A stretch of DNA of 64,000 nucleotides from Macrocystis pyrifera (taxonomy: Eukaryota; Sar; Phaeophyceae; Laminariales; Laminariaceae). The notes beneath the pieces are model-generated. The model saw only the letters and a list, made by a program, of their open reading frames with translations. It was not told the origin of the DNA and made no database searches. Positions within the stretch are counted from its first letter, which is position 1. Every line of letters begins with the position of its first letter. Both the position numbers and the translations under genes were made by a program. The DNA lies in contig JASSKH010000029.1 in assembly GCA_031763025.1 (NCBI GenBank), positions 5,602,362 to 5,666,361 on the forward strand, written 5' to 3'. Positions 11,440-20,310 of the stretch are shown here, in pieces.

Positions 11440-12420
11440 CCTGCGCCAGAAACAACAGCAGCAGCTATACCGTGACAGTGTACAGCAGCAGCGCCATCAG
11501 CAGGAGCACCAAGATAAGCCGCAGGGTGACACAGGCAAAACATACTTTGGGTAGCAGCAAGAAAAGGCGCCAGCAGCAAGGTATAGTAGCAGCTATACCG
11601 TGATTGTGCGCAGCAATGTGCAGCAGCAGCGGCAGCAACAATAGGATCAGCAAGATAAGAAACCGCGTGGCACGGGCAAAAATAAACTGAGGGCAGCAGG
11701 AAGAAAAGCAACCTGTGCCAGCAACAGTAGCAGCCATACCGTTATTGTGTGTAGCAGTTGCTGCAGCAACAGCAGGAGTAGCAGAATAATAAGCAAACCG
11801 TGTGGCACGGGCGAATTGTACAAAAGTCAGTGAACACTCGGCTATTACACGCAACGCAGTACGTGGTATAAAGATCCGATAAATAAATAAATGATGAACC
11901 GCACTGATATACTAAACCAATGGCACCAGGTCTGTACGTGGTGGACACAGCCTTGTCTCACGTTTTGTGGCCTAGCAGTCACGAGCACACGAGCGCTCAG
12001 CAGCAGCAGCAGCAACACTCAGCAGGATTTGAGCAACACTCGATTCGAGCAGCACTCGTACGCCTGTTGTTTCTGTTCTTGTACTGCTGCGTACTGTTCG
12101 AGTAACAACACTCGAGCGTACGAGCATGAGTAGGTTTCCAAGCTTATCGCGCACGCAGAACAAAAACACGGGACCAGGATCGCTCGATTGCTCGGGCGTA
12201 ACGAGCACGAGAGGAACACGAGCACGACGTGGCCAAGTAGCCACGGGTACACGAGCACTCGGCAGCAGAGCAGCAGCACCCAGCGACGCTCGAGTAATAC
12301 TCGATTCGAGCAGCACTCGGACGCCATTTTTTGTTGTTGTTTTACTGCTGCAACTTGAGCAGCACGAGCCATAGCAACACTGCTGTGTTCTGGTGTTTTA
12401 GTTTCATCAAGAAGCGAGAA
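11440..12420. repeat. CAG-rich block followed by CGAGCA/CACTCG foldback-prone block
   Basis: From 11440 to about 11790 the sequence is dominated by GCAGCA trinucleotide-like units separated by ACCGTGATTGTGCGCAG blocks. From about 11985 to 12370 it is dominated by CGAGCAGCACTCG-type near-palindromes that could fold extensively. The same two blocks occur in order in the other copy at about 34210-34570 and 34780-35170. Open frames here (on both strands) are low-complexity readings of the repeats. Confidence 0.75.
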
Positions 12421-12474
12421 GAACAAAATATTTGCAGCTACAACTACCAAGGCTTATCACTTTGACTGGGAATC

Positions 12475-12885
12475 GTCACGGGACCGGATGAAACATATTT
12501 GACTCGTTTGGTGGAAAAATATAATGAAACCGGGACGACAAAAACAAATGGCGGGAATGGACGGGACGGGACAGCGGGTGCATAATTTGTCGACGGGGCG
12601 GGACGGGACAGCGGGTGCATAATTTGTCGACGGGACGGGACGGTAACAGTCTACGGGGCTGATTCGCACGACGGGACGGGACAGTAAATAATATTTCCCT
12701 CGGCCGGACGGGACGGAAACTAACTATTTTTTCCTTGGCGGGACGGGATAGTAAACACATTTTTCCTCGGCGGCACGGGACGGTAAATATATTTTCGCAC
12801 GGCGGGACGGGACGGTAGTTTCCTTTTTATTCGGTGCGGCGGGACGGTAAATTTTCTTTTCTCGGCTGAACGAGACGGTAATACA
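12475..12885 (+). repeat. CGGGACGG subterminal repeat array
   Basis: At least ten copies of a GGCGGGACGGGACGGTAA-like unit sit in this 400-bp stretch, separated by AT-rich spacers (TAATTTGTCGA, AATATATTTT). A perfect local pair occurs at about 12570-12615 and 12600-12640 (GGGTGCATAATTTGTCGACG). Similar units return at 14362-14419 and, inverted, at 20240-20290. In DNA transposons such arrays commonly serve as transposase binding sites; that role is inferred. Confidence 0.8.
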
Positions 12886-12899
12886 TTTTTATTTTTTCA

Positions 12900-14360
12900 C
12901 TCCATACAATCGGCGCGGTTGTACGTGAAGAATTTCCCGCACAATGCTGGTTCCGCGAAGGGAGCCGTCTCGACGCAAACGTTCCCTTCTCGACCGGCAG
13001 CCCACACCCCGAGAAGTGCCACTACACGGGCGACGTCTTTTAATTTCTTCCCAGCCTTGCCCCAAGCACTGCCAGTACATCGTGTCTGTTCTGATGGTTG
13101 TGCTGGCGGTGTGTTACAGGTGGTTGTGGAGTATGAGGTAGAGGTGGAGGTAGTGGCGGTGGCGGCGGCGATTCTAGTGCCGCTGCTGGTCGATCGACCT
13201 CGCCCATGTGAGATAGGCATCCTTGGCGTCCGTGCCGGTCACACGGAAGAAGTTAAGAGACAGCACTTTCAACCCTCGACAGAGAGTAACTTTGCATTGA
13301 CATGCTTTGATTGACAGCACACTACCAGGTTTAAATGTGGAACACTCGGCCCTATATCCTAAACAGCGCACGTTCTGCGTCCCGCTTGATGACATGTCCT
13401 CTGACATCAATCTAAGTGTTTTTTTTATTTGAGTGGTCCCTGTGCTGGTTGTGTGTGATGCCGGGCCTGTGGCAGGTTTCGTGTTTTGATACTACCTTCA
13501 GGTGCGGGTGGAAATATCAAGTATGAAGATTCATTGAAGAGAATGAAAAGAAAAAACAACGCCACCAGGTATACCACTTAATACTTGGTAGTAATTTTGA
13601 TTTTTTCCGTATGTCGTAATATTTGTGCTTACCTTCATTTCAAAGTATATTAAAACAAATCAGCAACCAGCTGCTGATCTGTAAGAACAGAGAGGTGTTC
13701 TCAGTGAATGTCTGACGTATTCTGATTGACTGATTGGTGTCATTGACGTAGCGGCAAATTGTCCAAGGGGCATATACGGCGGGTTTTGTGTTTTCCCAAA
13801 TGGGTTGCATAAAATATATATATGGATGGTTTTCTAGGATCACGGGGAAGAGGGATGAGAGACCCCTTGACCTCACAATCACAATTACACTGTCAAGAAC
13901 AAAAACAACATATATTATTTTGCTCCCTCGCCTCATGGCGAGGTCGAGCGGCGCCACACCCGGCGTACGTGTTATCCCTTTATGATCAACACCAGCACAT
14001 TTTTTTCTGCAAAAAACAATGAAGCAAATGTTGTGCGGAGCACTTTCATACCAGGCCTTACGCAAGATTAAGACGACGAAAATACATACGATTGTAGATC
14101 GACTGGTTAATTGAATAGTTGATACCCAATTTTGCAATCTGGGTAATACGCTTACTACTGATTTATATTTCACTCATAGTATGGGAGTTGTACACAATTC
14201 AAGGTAACACATGTATTTATATAGGATTTTTTATTGAAGTTTGGTACAACTCGAAATTTCTTGATCAATTTCGTAATTCGTGGTAGAAATTGATGGGAAC
14301 AGACGACCATGGATGTTTATTGTAGGGGAAAGAAGCAAGTTATGTCCGCCGGAGGCGGTG
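12900..14360. other. Interior of hAT-like element; no recognised transposase
   Basis: Open frames of 131 codons (12919-13314, plus) and 177 codons (13640-14173, minus) exist, but neither shows DDE-type, BED zinc finger or hATC dimerisation motifs. The first is Ala/Pro/Val-rich and its strong codon bias follows a GGTGGAGGTGGAGG-like low-complexity run at 13130-13170. I do not call a gene. Confidence 0.4.
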
Positions 14361-14419
14361 TCACGACGGGACGGGACGATAGTTTCCAACGAGAGAGATT
14401 GAATCGGCGGGACGGGACG

Positions 14420-14651
14420 TGTAGCCAAAAGATACCAAGCCGTGGAGGTTTCAGTGTAATCGCATGTGTGAGTGGAGCAGTGGCCGGGGATCCTGTGTGA
14501 TGTCCCCTAGCCACCTGGCTCGTGGTCCGATGAGGATCACTCCGTGATAATACAAGCTCTAAGAACAAGACTTACTGAGTGCGAGGCCAGCGAGACTGGT
14601 GGAGTCCCTCGCTGGAAGCCCTCTTGCTGATATCATCTGGCAGAGGCCATA
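14420..14651 (+). repeat. 5' LTR of chromovirus
   Basis: 232 bp, starting TGTAGCCAAAAG, identical by eye to 19951-20182. The flanking GACG lies immediately upstream. The shared sequence ends at CCATA; the inner neighbour ATATCTAGATATTCGCGG should hold the primer-binding site, but I recognise no standard tRNA complement there. Confidence 0.95.
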
Positions 14652-14858
14652 ATATCTAGATATTCGCGGAACTTCTGTTGGAGGAGTTTTCGGCTGCGGA
14701 GTATTGGGTCACAGCTGGGAAGGCAGTTGGCCCGTTGGACGGATCGAAACGGCTTGAAGCGCACAGCAGGGGAGGACGCTCCGGGAGCTGGAGGACGCAC
14801 AGGTCAGGCGGCAGTTTCTCCGTTATTACAGTAGAGTCCAGGTGGACTGCTGTGGATT

Positions 14859-15215
14859 ATGGCGCACACGGCAAGCACGCCGCTGGTGGTAGGGGAGTCT
14901 CTGACTCCACCGAAATACGGAGAGGTGTGGACCGAGCAGGCCTCTCGTGTTTTTTACGCAGCGTACCTCGATTATGAGGAACGGCTGCAGCTCGCCAACG
15001 CTCAGGGGGTGGTTCAGCACTCCAAAGTGAGCATGGGCCAGCTTATCCCCAATTACATTCATCGGTGTTTTGAGGGATTTTACAAGCATCAGACTACGAT
15101 GACCGCCTCGGAGTTGTTGGACGCTGTTAGGCAGCACGCCGGTTACACAACCACCAGCAACAGATTTGACACCTCGCGGGGGCGGCAGCGGACTTGCGTC
15201 GCGTTCTCTCAATGA
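14859..15215 (+). CDS. gag: Chromovirus Gag, N-terminal part (first frame segment)
   Basis: A 118-codon frame opens with ATG at 14859, about 207 bp after the 5' LTR, and stops at 15213. The sequence begins MAHTASTPLVVGE and continues through a charged helical region (YLDYEERLQLANAQ) to HRCFEGFYKHQ, consistent with the capsid precursor of Ty3/gypsy elements that carry no N-terminal myristoylation or membrane signal. From about 15170 the downstream frame (positions 2 modulo 3) is also open and continues the capsid. The real protein therefore most likely crosses by one base near the G5 run at 15178-15182. The last about 12 residues of this frame are then spurious. Gag forms the cytoplasmic virus-like particle. 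Confidence 0.75.
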   Translation: MAHTASTPLVVGESLTPPKYGEVWTEQASRVFYAAYLDYEERLQLANAQGVVQHSKVSMGQLIPNYIHRCFEGFYKHQTTMTASELLDAVRQHAGYTTTSNRFDTSRGRQRTCVAFSQ

Positions 15216-18200
15216 GGCGCGATGAAAAGCAGGGCGGTGAAACATCCGTCAAAGACCGCGCGATGATGGTAAACTCCGCTATGGAAAAGTATTTTGCGGA
15301 GAATCACGCGGTGCATGCCATGTACCGCGCGCAGGACCGTTCGTGGTTGCCCGGACCGGCGGAATTTGTGAGCATGGCGTTGGTGGATGGCTTATGGCCG
15401 TCCGAGTTCAAAAAGTACGTAAAAGGTCAGCTAACGTACGCTGCAGGGTGGAAGAAGGACCCGGCATTGGTCATGGACCAAATTTTTTCTGCTGCAGAAC
15501 AGTGGAAATTCATCGAGGCGTATGGTCGGAAAGATGCTGCAGGGGCAGCTGAACCGCGACGCCAACAGCAGCAGAAACCGAAACAGCAGCAGTCCGCGAA
15601 AAAGTCGTTTGTTCGCGTCTGTTTCGAGTGTGGTGATCCCAACCATTATGTTTCTGATTGCCCAAAAGCTCGCGGTGGCGGCACAGCTCCCAGCAGTGGT
15701 GGGCGCGGGTCGTCAGGGTATCGCGGGGGCCGCAATGGCGGCCGGGGCAGATTCAACCATGGACGCGGGCGCGGTGGCCGTGGTGGCAATCAATTGACAG
15801 CGGGCGGTGGAACTTCTGCTGTTGCTTCTTCAACTTCTGGTGCGCCAGCGGCAGGAGCCGCTGGGTCGGGATCTGGTTCGTCTGTTGCCGGCCGAGCTGT
15901 ATACGTTGGAGGAGCTGGAACATCGGTGGGTGCTGCTGGAGCGAGAACTTCGCCATCCACCGAGCGGGCGGAGTCAGTGTCTGGTGCTGCTGCAGGGGCG
16001 GTAGCGCCGGAACCGTCTGTATATTCGACGTCTTGGTCGGGGTGGACCGCCGATTCTATTTCTTCGGCGCCGGCTGTAGGAGGGCAGCCATGGCGTCAGG
16101 TGACTCTTGGTACCGACCAGAGTTCAACGGCAGGTGAAGTGCCTGTCGATCGCAGCGCTGAGTGTTTACGCGCTGATCTCTCTTTGCCAGGGTCGGTTGG
16201 TTCGCTGATGGCGCGTGTGATCCTTGATTCGGGGTCGGCGCTCACGTCCATCGGTGTCGGCTTACTTCAGCAGCTGTCTTCGCATTTCGGCGGCGCCGAT
16301 CTGCAAATTCCGTTCGAAAATGGCCCGCAGCAGGCGAAAACCGCTACGGGTGTTTCAGTGATGGTCACGCACAAAACGGTGCCGATTGCCGTGAGTGTAC
16401 GGACGCCGTGGGGAGCGGTGAAATTGGAGCCCATCACTTTCGCGGTCATGCCTGGTACAGATAACGTCGTTCTGTTTGGCATGGCTACCATGAAAGCTCT
16501 TGGCATCGACGTCTACCGTGAAGCTCTGGAGAAGCTTCGCCCTCGCGCAGTGCCGGTATCGACCGGTGTGGAGACTCCGAGTTACCTTGCGGCGCGCAGA
16601 GTGACGGTTTCCGTGCGTGCTTTTCAGACCGAGGCTACGGTGGATGCTCCGGAGGACAAGGCGGTGGAACATTTGGTCGACCGGGGGCCAGACATGTTCA
16701 TGGATCCGGAGGCGGAGCGGACGGCCCGAGAACGGGCGTTGGAGGACAGCGTGCAGCAGGCAGAGCAGAGTGGATTAAGCGTCGGCGGAGCAACCCGTTT
16801 GCGCGAAATTTTGGCTCGTCGCGTGGGTGCTTTTCGCCGTGCGCTGTGTGGTGATCCGCCAGCGCAAGTGGAGCCGATGCGAGTGCAGCTGAAGCAACAG
16901 GCGAAGCCTGTCAAGGCAACGCCACGTCGGTACGAACCGACGAAAAGGGACTGGCTCTCGAAGTGCATTGCTGCTTTGGTGTTTTTTGGCTTTGTCTACC
17001 ACAACATCCAGGCGGTGTGGGCGAGTCCGGCGATGGCGGTGCCCAAGAAGGACTCTTTCCGTTTGGTGAGCGACTACTCGGCGGTGAACGCACAGGTGGA
17101 GAAGTCCCCGGGCGTCATGCCCAACCATGAAGACATGGGAGATCTGCTGGGGGCGCGTTTCTTCGGCAAGCTGGACCTACTTCAAGGGTACTGGCAGATG
17201 CCTTTGGCTCCGGAGGCGCAAGACGTCTTCACCATGGCGACAAGCGACGGTTTGTTCACGCCTACCCGTGTTCCCCAAGGTGTTTTGAATGCGACTTCTT
17301 ATTTCCAAGGTGTCATGACTGAAGTGTTGCGTGGTTTGGATTGCAAAGTTTGGGTCGATGACGTTTTCTTTTTCGCAGACACCGAAGAAGCTCTTCTGCA
17401 GCTGCTTGATGACATTCTAGAACGCCTGGAGAATGTTGGACTGTTTGTCGCCGCCCACAAGTGTACCTTCTTCTCTCGTGAACTGGTCTGGTGTGGTAAG
17501 GTGTATTCCAATGGTGTCGTGTCCCATGACCCCGCTCGAGTGCAAGGTTTAAGTGAAATGCGTCGTCCCGAAAACGCTGGAGAACTAATGCAATTCTTGC
17601 AGGCTGTCAACTGGTTGCGTACATCGTTACCACGTTTAGCGGAAACGGTAGCACCGTTACGTGATTTTTTGGAGGAGCTCCTTGTTGGGGCTACACGTCG
17701 GACTAAGCGAGTGGCGCGCAATCGTGTCATCAAGGATACCGCGTGGACGGAGGATCGGGTGCGGGCGTGGAATGCCGCACGGGGTTTGGTGGCGCAAGCA
17801 GTGCCGCTTCATCATCCTCGTCCCGGGTGCGTTGTTTTGATGTTTCCTGACGCTTCTGATTTCCATTGGGGTAGTTTTCTCACCCAAGTGCCTGAACACG
17901 AATTTCGCAGTGGATTGGCGTTGGAAAGCATGTCTCACGAGCCTCTCGGATTTCTGAGTGGTTCGTTCACAGGTTCGCAGTTGCGCTGGGCGACTGTCGA
18001 CAAAGAAGGTTTTGCGATCGTTAATACGTTCCGGAGGCTCGAATACCTGCTTTGGGGTGGTGTTCATATCTTTACTGATCATCGAAACTTGCAGTACATT
18101 TTCAATCCGGAGAAGTGTGTCACGACGGTCACAAAGACCATGGCACAACGCCTAGAGAATTGGAAGGGTGTTTTAGGACAATACCGCTATGCAATCGAAC

Positions 18201-19261
18201 ACATCCCTGGCGATCGAAACTGTTGGGGGGATCTGTTGTCTCGTTGGGTCAAAGTTCCTACGGTGCCTGTTCGTTCGGTTGCCGTGCACAGCCCATGTAA
18301 TGCTGACGATTCGCTTCCCGCATTGGATGTGATTCGTGCCTCGCAACAAAGGTCTGTCGCTCGTATCGGCGTTGGTGTTCATGAATTTTCGACAACCTTC
18401 GGTCAAGCTACCTTGGCCGATGATGGTTTGTTTCGTGTGCGTGTTGGGGTGCGTGACGTCTTGTGGATTCCGCCGGATGATCTTGCTCTTCAAACTCGTT
18501 TGATGGTGTGCGCGCACATGCGCTCGGCTGGTCACCGTGGTGTGGCGCCGACTTTGTTTCGCCTGAAGGAATATTGTGTTTGGCCTCACATGGATTCTCA
18601 GGTTCGCGAATTCGTTCGCCAGTGTTTGCACTGTGTAGACACGCGTGCAGGTGCACTCATTCCTCGTCCCTACGGAGACACGGTGCATGGTACCGCTCCG
18701 GGAGAAGTGGTGCACTTTGATTTTTTGTATGTTGGCCACAGCGGGCCCGAAGGTAGCGATGGCCTGCCTGATGAGGATGGTTTCCGATATGTTTTGGTCA
18801 TCATGGATGATTTGTCCAACTACGTGGCGTTGGAACCGGCCGAGGCTTGTACAGCCGAGGTCACAGCGAAGCATTTGCTAGCCTGGTGTAAGACTTTGGG
18901 GGTGCCGCGTGTGTGGGTGAGTGATACCGCCACGCATTTCAAGAACAGGGTGCTTGCTTTGTTGAGCGACGCGTTGCACATCGAACATCGTTTTGCTGTC
19001 GCTTACACGCCGTGGTCGAACGGTACGTGTGAACGCATGGTAAAAGAGGTGGTACGTGCTCTGCGTTCCATTCTGTCAGAACAGCGTCGTCAGGTTTCGG
19101 AGTGGGTTGATGTTTTGCCGGCCGCTCAGTGGGCCTTGAACACTTCGTTTCGTGAACGTTACCGAAGCACTCCGTACAGCGTGATGTTTGGGCGTGCTCC
19201 GCGTACCGATTTCTCTCGGCGCTCGTTTCTGAGTCTGATGGCAGGTGGAATGTTGACGTGA
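15194..19261 (+). CDS. gag-pol: Chromovirus Gag-Pol: capsid end, zinc knuckle, PR, RT, RNase H, integrase core
   Basis: 1355 codons; the nominal start (TTG at 15194) is not a true initiator, because the frame continues Gag from upstream. Order by residue: capsid end (1-110); one CCHC knuckle CFECGDPNHYVSDC (about 142-155); Gly/Arg and Ser/Ala-rich linker (to about 270); aspartic protease ILDSGSALTS (about 343); RT with GKLDLLQGYWQMPL, VPQGVLNATSYFQ and catalytic VWVDDVF (Asp about 722); RNase H with FPDASDFHWGSF, TVDKEGFAIV and FTDHRNL; integrase HHCC (HMRSAGHRG, CLHCVDT); catalytic core with Asp 1176 (VHFDFLYVG), Asp 1244 (WVSDTATHF) and Glu 1280 (NGTCERMVKE). The last two give a D-35-E spacing. 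All catalytic residues are present. The frame runs out of register near 19216: the last dozen residues before TGA are out of frame, and the correct continuation lies in frame 1. Confidence 0.95.
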   Translation: MRRVLSMRRDEKQGGETSVKDRAMMVNSAMEKYFAENHAVHAMYRAQDRSWLPGPAEFVSMALVDGLWPSEFKKYVKGQLTYAAGWKKDPALVMDQIFSAAEQWKFIEAYGRKDAAGAAEPRRQQQQKPKQQQSAKKSFVRVCFECGDPNHYVSDCPKARGGGTAPSSGGRGSSGYRGGRNGGRGRFNHGRGRGGRGGNQLTAGGGTSAVASSTSGAPAAGAAGSGSGSSVAGRAVYVGGAGTSVGAAGARTSPSTERAESVSGAAAGAVAPEPSVYSTSWSGWTADSISSAPAVGGQPWRQVTLGTDQSSTAGEVPVDRSAECLRADLSLPGSVGSLMARVILDSGSALTSIGVGLLQQLSSHFGGADLQIPFENGPQQAKTATGVSVMVTHKTVPIAVSVRTPWGAVKLEPITFAVMPGTDNVVLFGMATMKALGIDVYREALEKLRPRAVPVSTGVETPSYLAARRVTVSVRAFQTEATVDAPEDKAVEHLVDRGPDMFMDPEAERTARERALEDSVQQAEQSGLSVGGATRLREILARRVGAFRRALCGDPPAQVEPMRVQLKQQAKPVKATPRRYEPTKRDWLSKCIAALVFFGFVYHNIQAVWASPAMAVPKKDSFRLVSDYSAVNAQVEKSPGVMPNHEDMGDLLGARFFGKLDLLQGYWQMPLAPEAQDVFTMATSDGLFTPTRVPQGVLNATSYFQGVMTEVLRGLDCKVWVDDVFFFADTEEALLQLLDDILERLENVGLFVAAHKCTFFSRELVWCGKVYSNGVVSHDPARVQGLSEMRRPENAGELMQFLQAVNWLRTSLPRLAETVAPLRDFLEELLVGATRRTKRVARNRVIKDTAWTEDRVRAWNAARGLVAQAVPLHHPRPGCVVLMFPDASDFHWGSFLTQVPEHEFRSGLALESMSHEPLGFLSGSFTGSQLRWATVDKEGFAIVNTFRRLEYLLWGGVHIFTDHRNLQYIFNPEKCVTTVTKTMAQRLENWKGVLGQYRYAIEHIPGDRNCWGDLLSRWVKVPTVPVRSVAVHSPCNADDSLPALDVIRASQQRSVARIGVGVHEFSTTFGQATLADDGLFRVRVGVRDVLWIPPDDLALQTRLMVCAHMRSAGHRGVAPTLFRLKEYCVWPHMDSQVREFVRQCLHCVDTRAGALIPRPYGDTVHGTAPGEVVHFDFLYVGHSGPEGSDGLPDEDGFRYVLVIMDDLSNYVALEPAEACTAEVTAKHLLAWCKTLGVPRVWVSDTATHFKNRVLALLSDALHIEHRFAVAYTPWSNGTCERMVKEVVRALRSILSEQRRQVSEWVDVLPAAQWALNTSFRERYRSTPYSVMFGRAPRTDFSRRSFLSLMAGGMLT

Positions 19262-19872
19262 TGAATGCTGACTTGTTGCGTGCGAACGTCCGTGAAGTCG
19301 TTGCAGAGCAGGAGAGATTTTGCGCCGATATTCGCGCAGCTGTTGCCGTGTCTCGCGACAACAAACGTAAACAGGCTCAGGGCCAGGTGGTGTTGCCAAA
19401 ATTTGCGGTTGGTGATTTCGTGTTGTATGCTCGTGTTCGTCGGCAGGGTGCCACACCGAAATTGTTGTCCACATGGACTGGTCCGTGGCGTGTGGTAGCA
19501 GCTGATCATGATCATGTGTACTCAGTTCAGAACATCGTTTCTGGGAAGGTGCATCAAGCTCACGTGGCTCGTTTACGATTTTATGCGGATGCGACGTTGA
19601 ACGTCACCGCTGATCTGAAGGATGTTTTCCAACATTCCTTTGCGCAGGGTGAATGCCGCATGAATGCTTTGGTGCATGTGGCCGAAGATGATGCCAACGA
19701 GGTGATTGTCTTGGTCGATTGGGATGGTTTCGAAGCAGAGGAGCGCACGTGGGAGTCTTTGCGGTCGATTTATTCTGCTGCGCCTGAATTCGTCGTGAAG
19801 GAATTGCGCAAATTACGGATGACCCGTGCGCTCAAGATTAAAATTGCTTCAGAGTTCAGCATTGATTTGTGA
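19261..19872 (+). CDS. Chromovirus integrase C-terminus with GPY/F module and chromodomain
   Basis: This frame holds the end of the polyprotein. An open frame begins upstream of the apparent ATG: in frame 1 from 19201, FLSALVSESDGRWNVDVMNA leads straight into it, so it is a continuation of integrase rather than a separate gene. A TGATG stop/start overlap at 19259-19263 is therefore probably incidental. Contents: a helix (VAEQERFCADIRAAVAVS), FAVGDFVLYARV, the GPY/F module (KLLSTWTGPWRVV), VHQAHVARLRFY, and a chromodomain (residues about 140-195) with VIVLVDWDGFEAEERTWESL, whose aromatic residues are typical of histone-binding chromodomains. It ends at TGA 19870-19872, 78 bp before the 3' LTR. 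The chromodomain probably guides insertion to particular chromatin. Confidence 0.92.
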   Translation: MNADLLRANVREVVAEQERFCADIRAAVAVSRDNKRKQAQGQVVLPKFAVGDFVLYARVRRQGATPKLLSTWTGPWRVVAADHDHVYSVQNIVSGKVHQAHVARLRFYADATLNVTADLKDVFQHSFAQGECRMNALVHVAEDDANEVIVLVDWDGFEAEERTWESLRSIYSAAPEFVVKELRKLRMTRALKIKIASEFSIDL

Positions 19873-19950
19873 TTTGCCGCATGCGATTTCGTCTTGGTTT
19901 TTTGGTTTTGTCAAGCTCGTTCGTATCGAGTGAACTCGCTTTGGGGGTGC

Positions 19951-20182
19951 TGTAGCCAAAAGATACCAAGCCGTGGAGGTTTCAGTGTAATCGCATGTGT
20001 GAGTGGAGCAGTGGCCGGGGATCCTGTGTGATGTCCCCTAGCCACCTGGCTCGTGGTCCGATGAGGATCACTCCGTGATAATACAAGCTCTAAGAACAAG
20101 ACTTACTGAGTGCGAGGCCAGCGAGACTGGTGGAGTCCCTCGCTGGAAGCCCTCTTGCTGATATCATCTGGCAGAGGCCATA
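19951..20182 (+). repeat. 3' LTR of chromovirus
   Basis: 232 bp, identical by eye to the 5' LTR. It is preceded by a short G-rich tract (CTTTGGGGGTGC) that probably acts as the polypurine primer, and followed by GACG matching the left flank. Confidence 0.95.
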
Positions 20183-20310
20183 GACGGTAAGTGACGACGG
20201 CCGGGGATTTTGTCGGCGGGACTCGAACGGCGGGACCATCAACGGCGGTTTTACCTCCGTCCCGCCGTTACCGCCGTTACCGTCCCGCCGAAATACCGTG
20301 ATAAGCCTTG

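Larger units (their letters stand above)
9245..12447 (+). mobile_element. GATCTG-repeat element, copy A (unclassified, about 3.2 kb)
   Basis: The whole stretch is co-linear with a second copy at 26226-28075 plus 33843-35309. Shared landmarks in order are: CGGGACGTGGGTAGCATGAA near 9276, the run of 9-bp GATCTGnAn repeats, the TTTAGCCGG-GGGGTCTGTATGAGG sub-blocks, the AAACAAATCAAGC segment near 11278, the CAGCAGC-rich block, the CGAGCA/CACTCG block, and TATTTGCAGCTA at the right end. There is no plausible open frame for a transposase. The two copies are of similar total length (about 3.2 and 3.3 kb), supporting a discrete mobile unit. Terminal repeats and a target-site duplication were not found, so the class is open: a non-autonomous DNA element or a satellite-bearing repeat. 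Confidence 0.7.
14420..20182 (+). mobile_element. Young Ty3/gypsy chromovirus, near-complete, 5.76 kb
   Basis: Two LTRs of 232 bp (14420-14651 and 19951-20182) look identical base for base and both begin TGTAGCCAAAAG and end GCAGAGGCCATA. GACG flanks the element on both sides (14416-14419 and 20183-20186), suggesting a 4-bp target duplication. Between them lie Gag, protease, RT, RNase H, integrase and a chromodomain in Ty3/gypsy order, all on the plus strand. Identical LTRs imply very recent insertion, since the two LTRs are copied from one template at integration. Two single-base frame breaks (near 15180 and near 19216) divide what should be one polyprotein. It sits inside the hAT-like element. 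Confidence 0.95.
12448..20310 (+). mobile_element. Candidate hAT-like DNA transposon, split by chromovirus
   Basis: The left end reads CAAGGCTTATCAC (12448-12460) and the right end is its exact reverse complement (20298-20310). Inside each end are subterminal repeats with the core CGGGACGG: on the left at about 12475-12880, and on the right in both orientations at 20183-20290. The ends begin CAAGG, which fits the (T/C)A(A/G)NG pattern usual for hAT. Removing the chromovirus leaves about 2.1 kb, in which no transposase is seen, so it would be non-autonomous. A clean 8-bp target duplication is not visible (ACAACTAC on the left, CCAATACT on the right), which weakens the call. Confidence 0.45.

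Noticed and set aside
11415..12450. Several Cys/Ala/Leu- or Ser/Glu-rich frames on both strands
   Set aside because: They read the CAG-rich and CGAGCA/CACTCG blocks. Both strands are equally open, which is typical of trinucleotide-like repeats.
12919..13314. Plus-strand frame of 131 codons as a transposase of the hAT-like element
   Set aside because: No DDE, BED finger or hATC motif; the composition is driven by a GT/GA-rich low-complexity run.
13640..14173. Minus-strand frame of 177 codons inside the hAT-like element
   Set aside because: Hydrophobic, no family pattern, no conserved neighbours. Kept out for lack of support.
15427..18874. Long minus-strand frames opposite the chromovirus pol gene (up to 233 codons)
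   Set aside because: They are antisense shadows of a GC-rich coding frame whose plus-strand domains are unambiguous.
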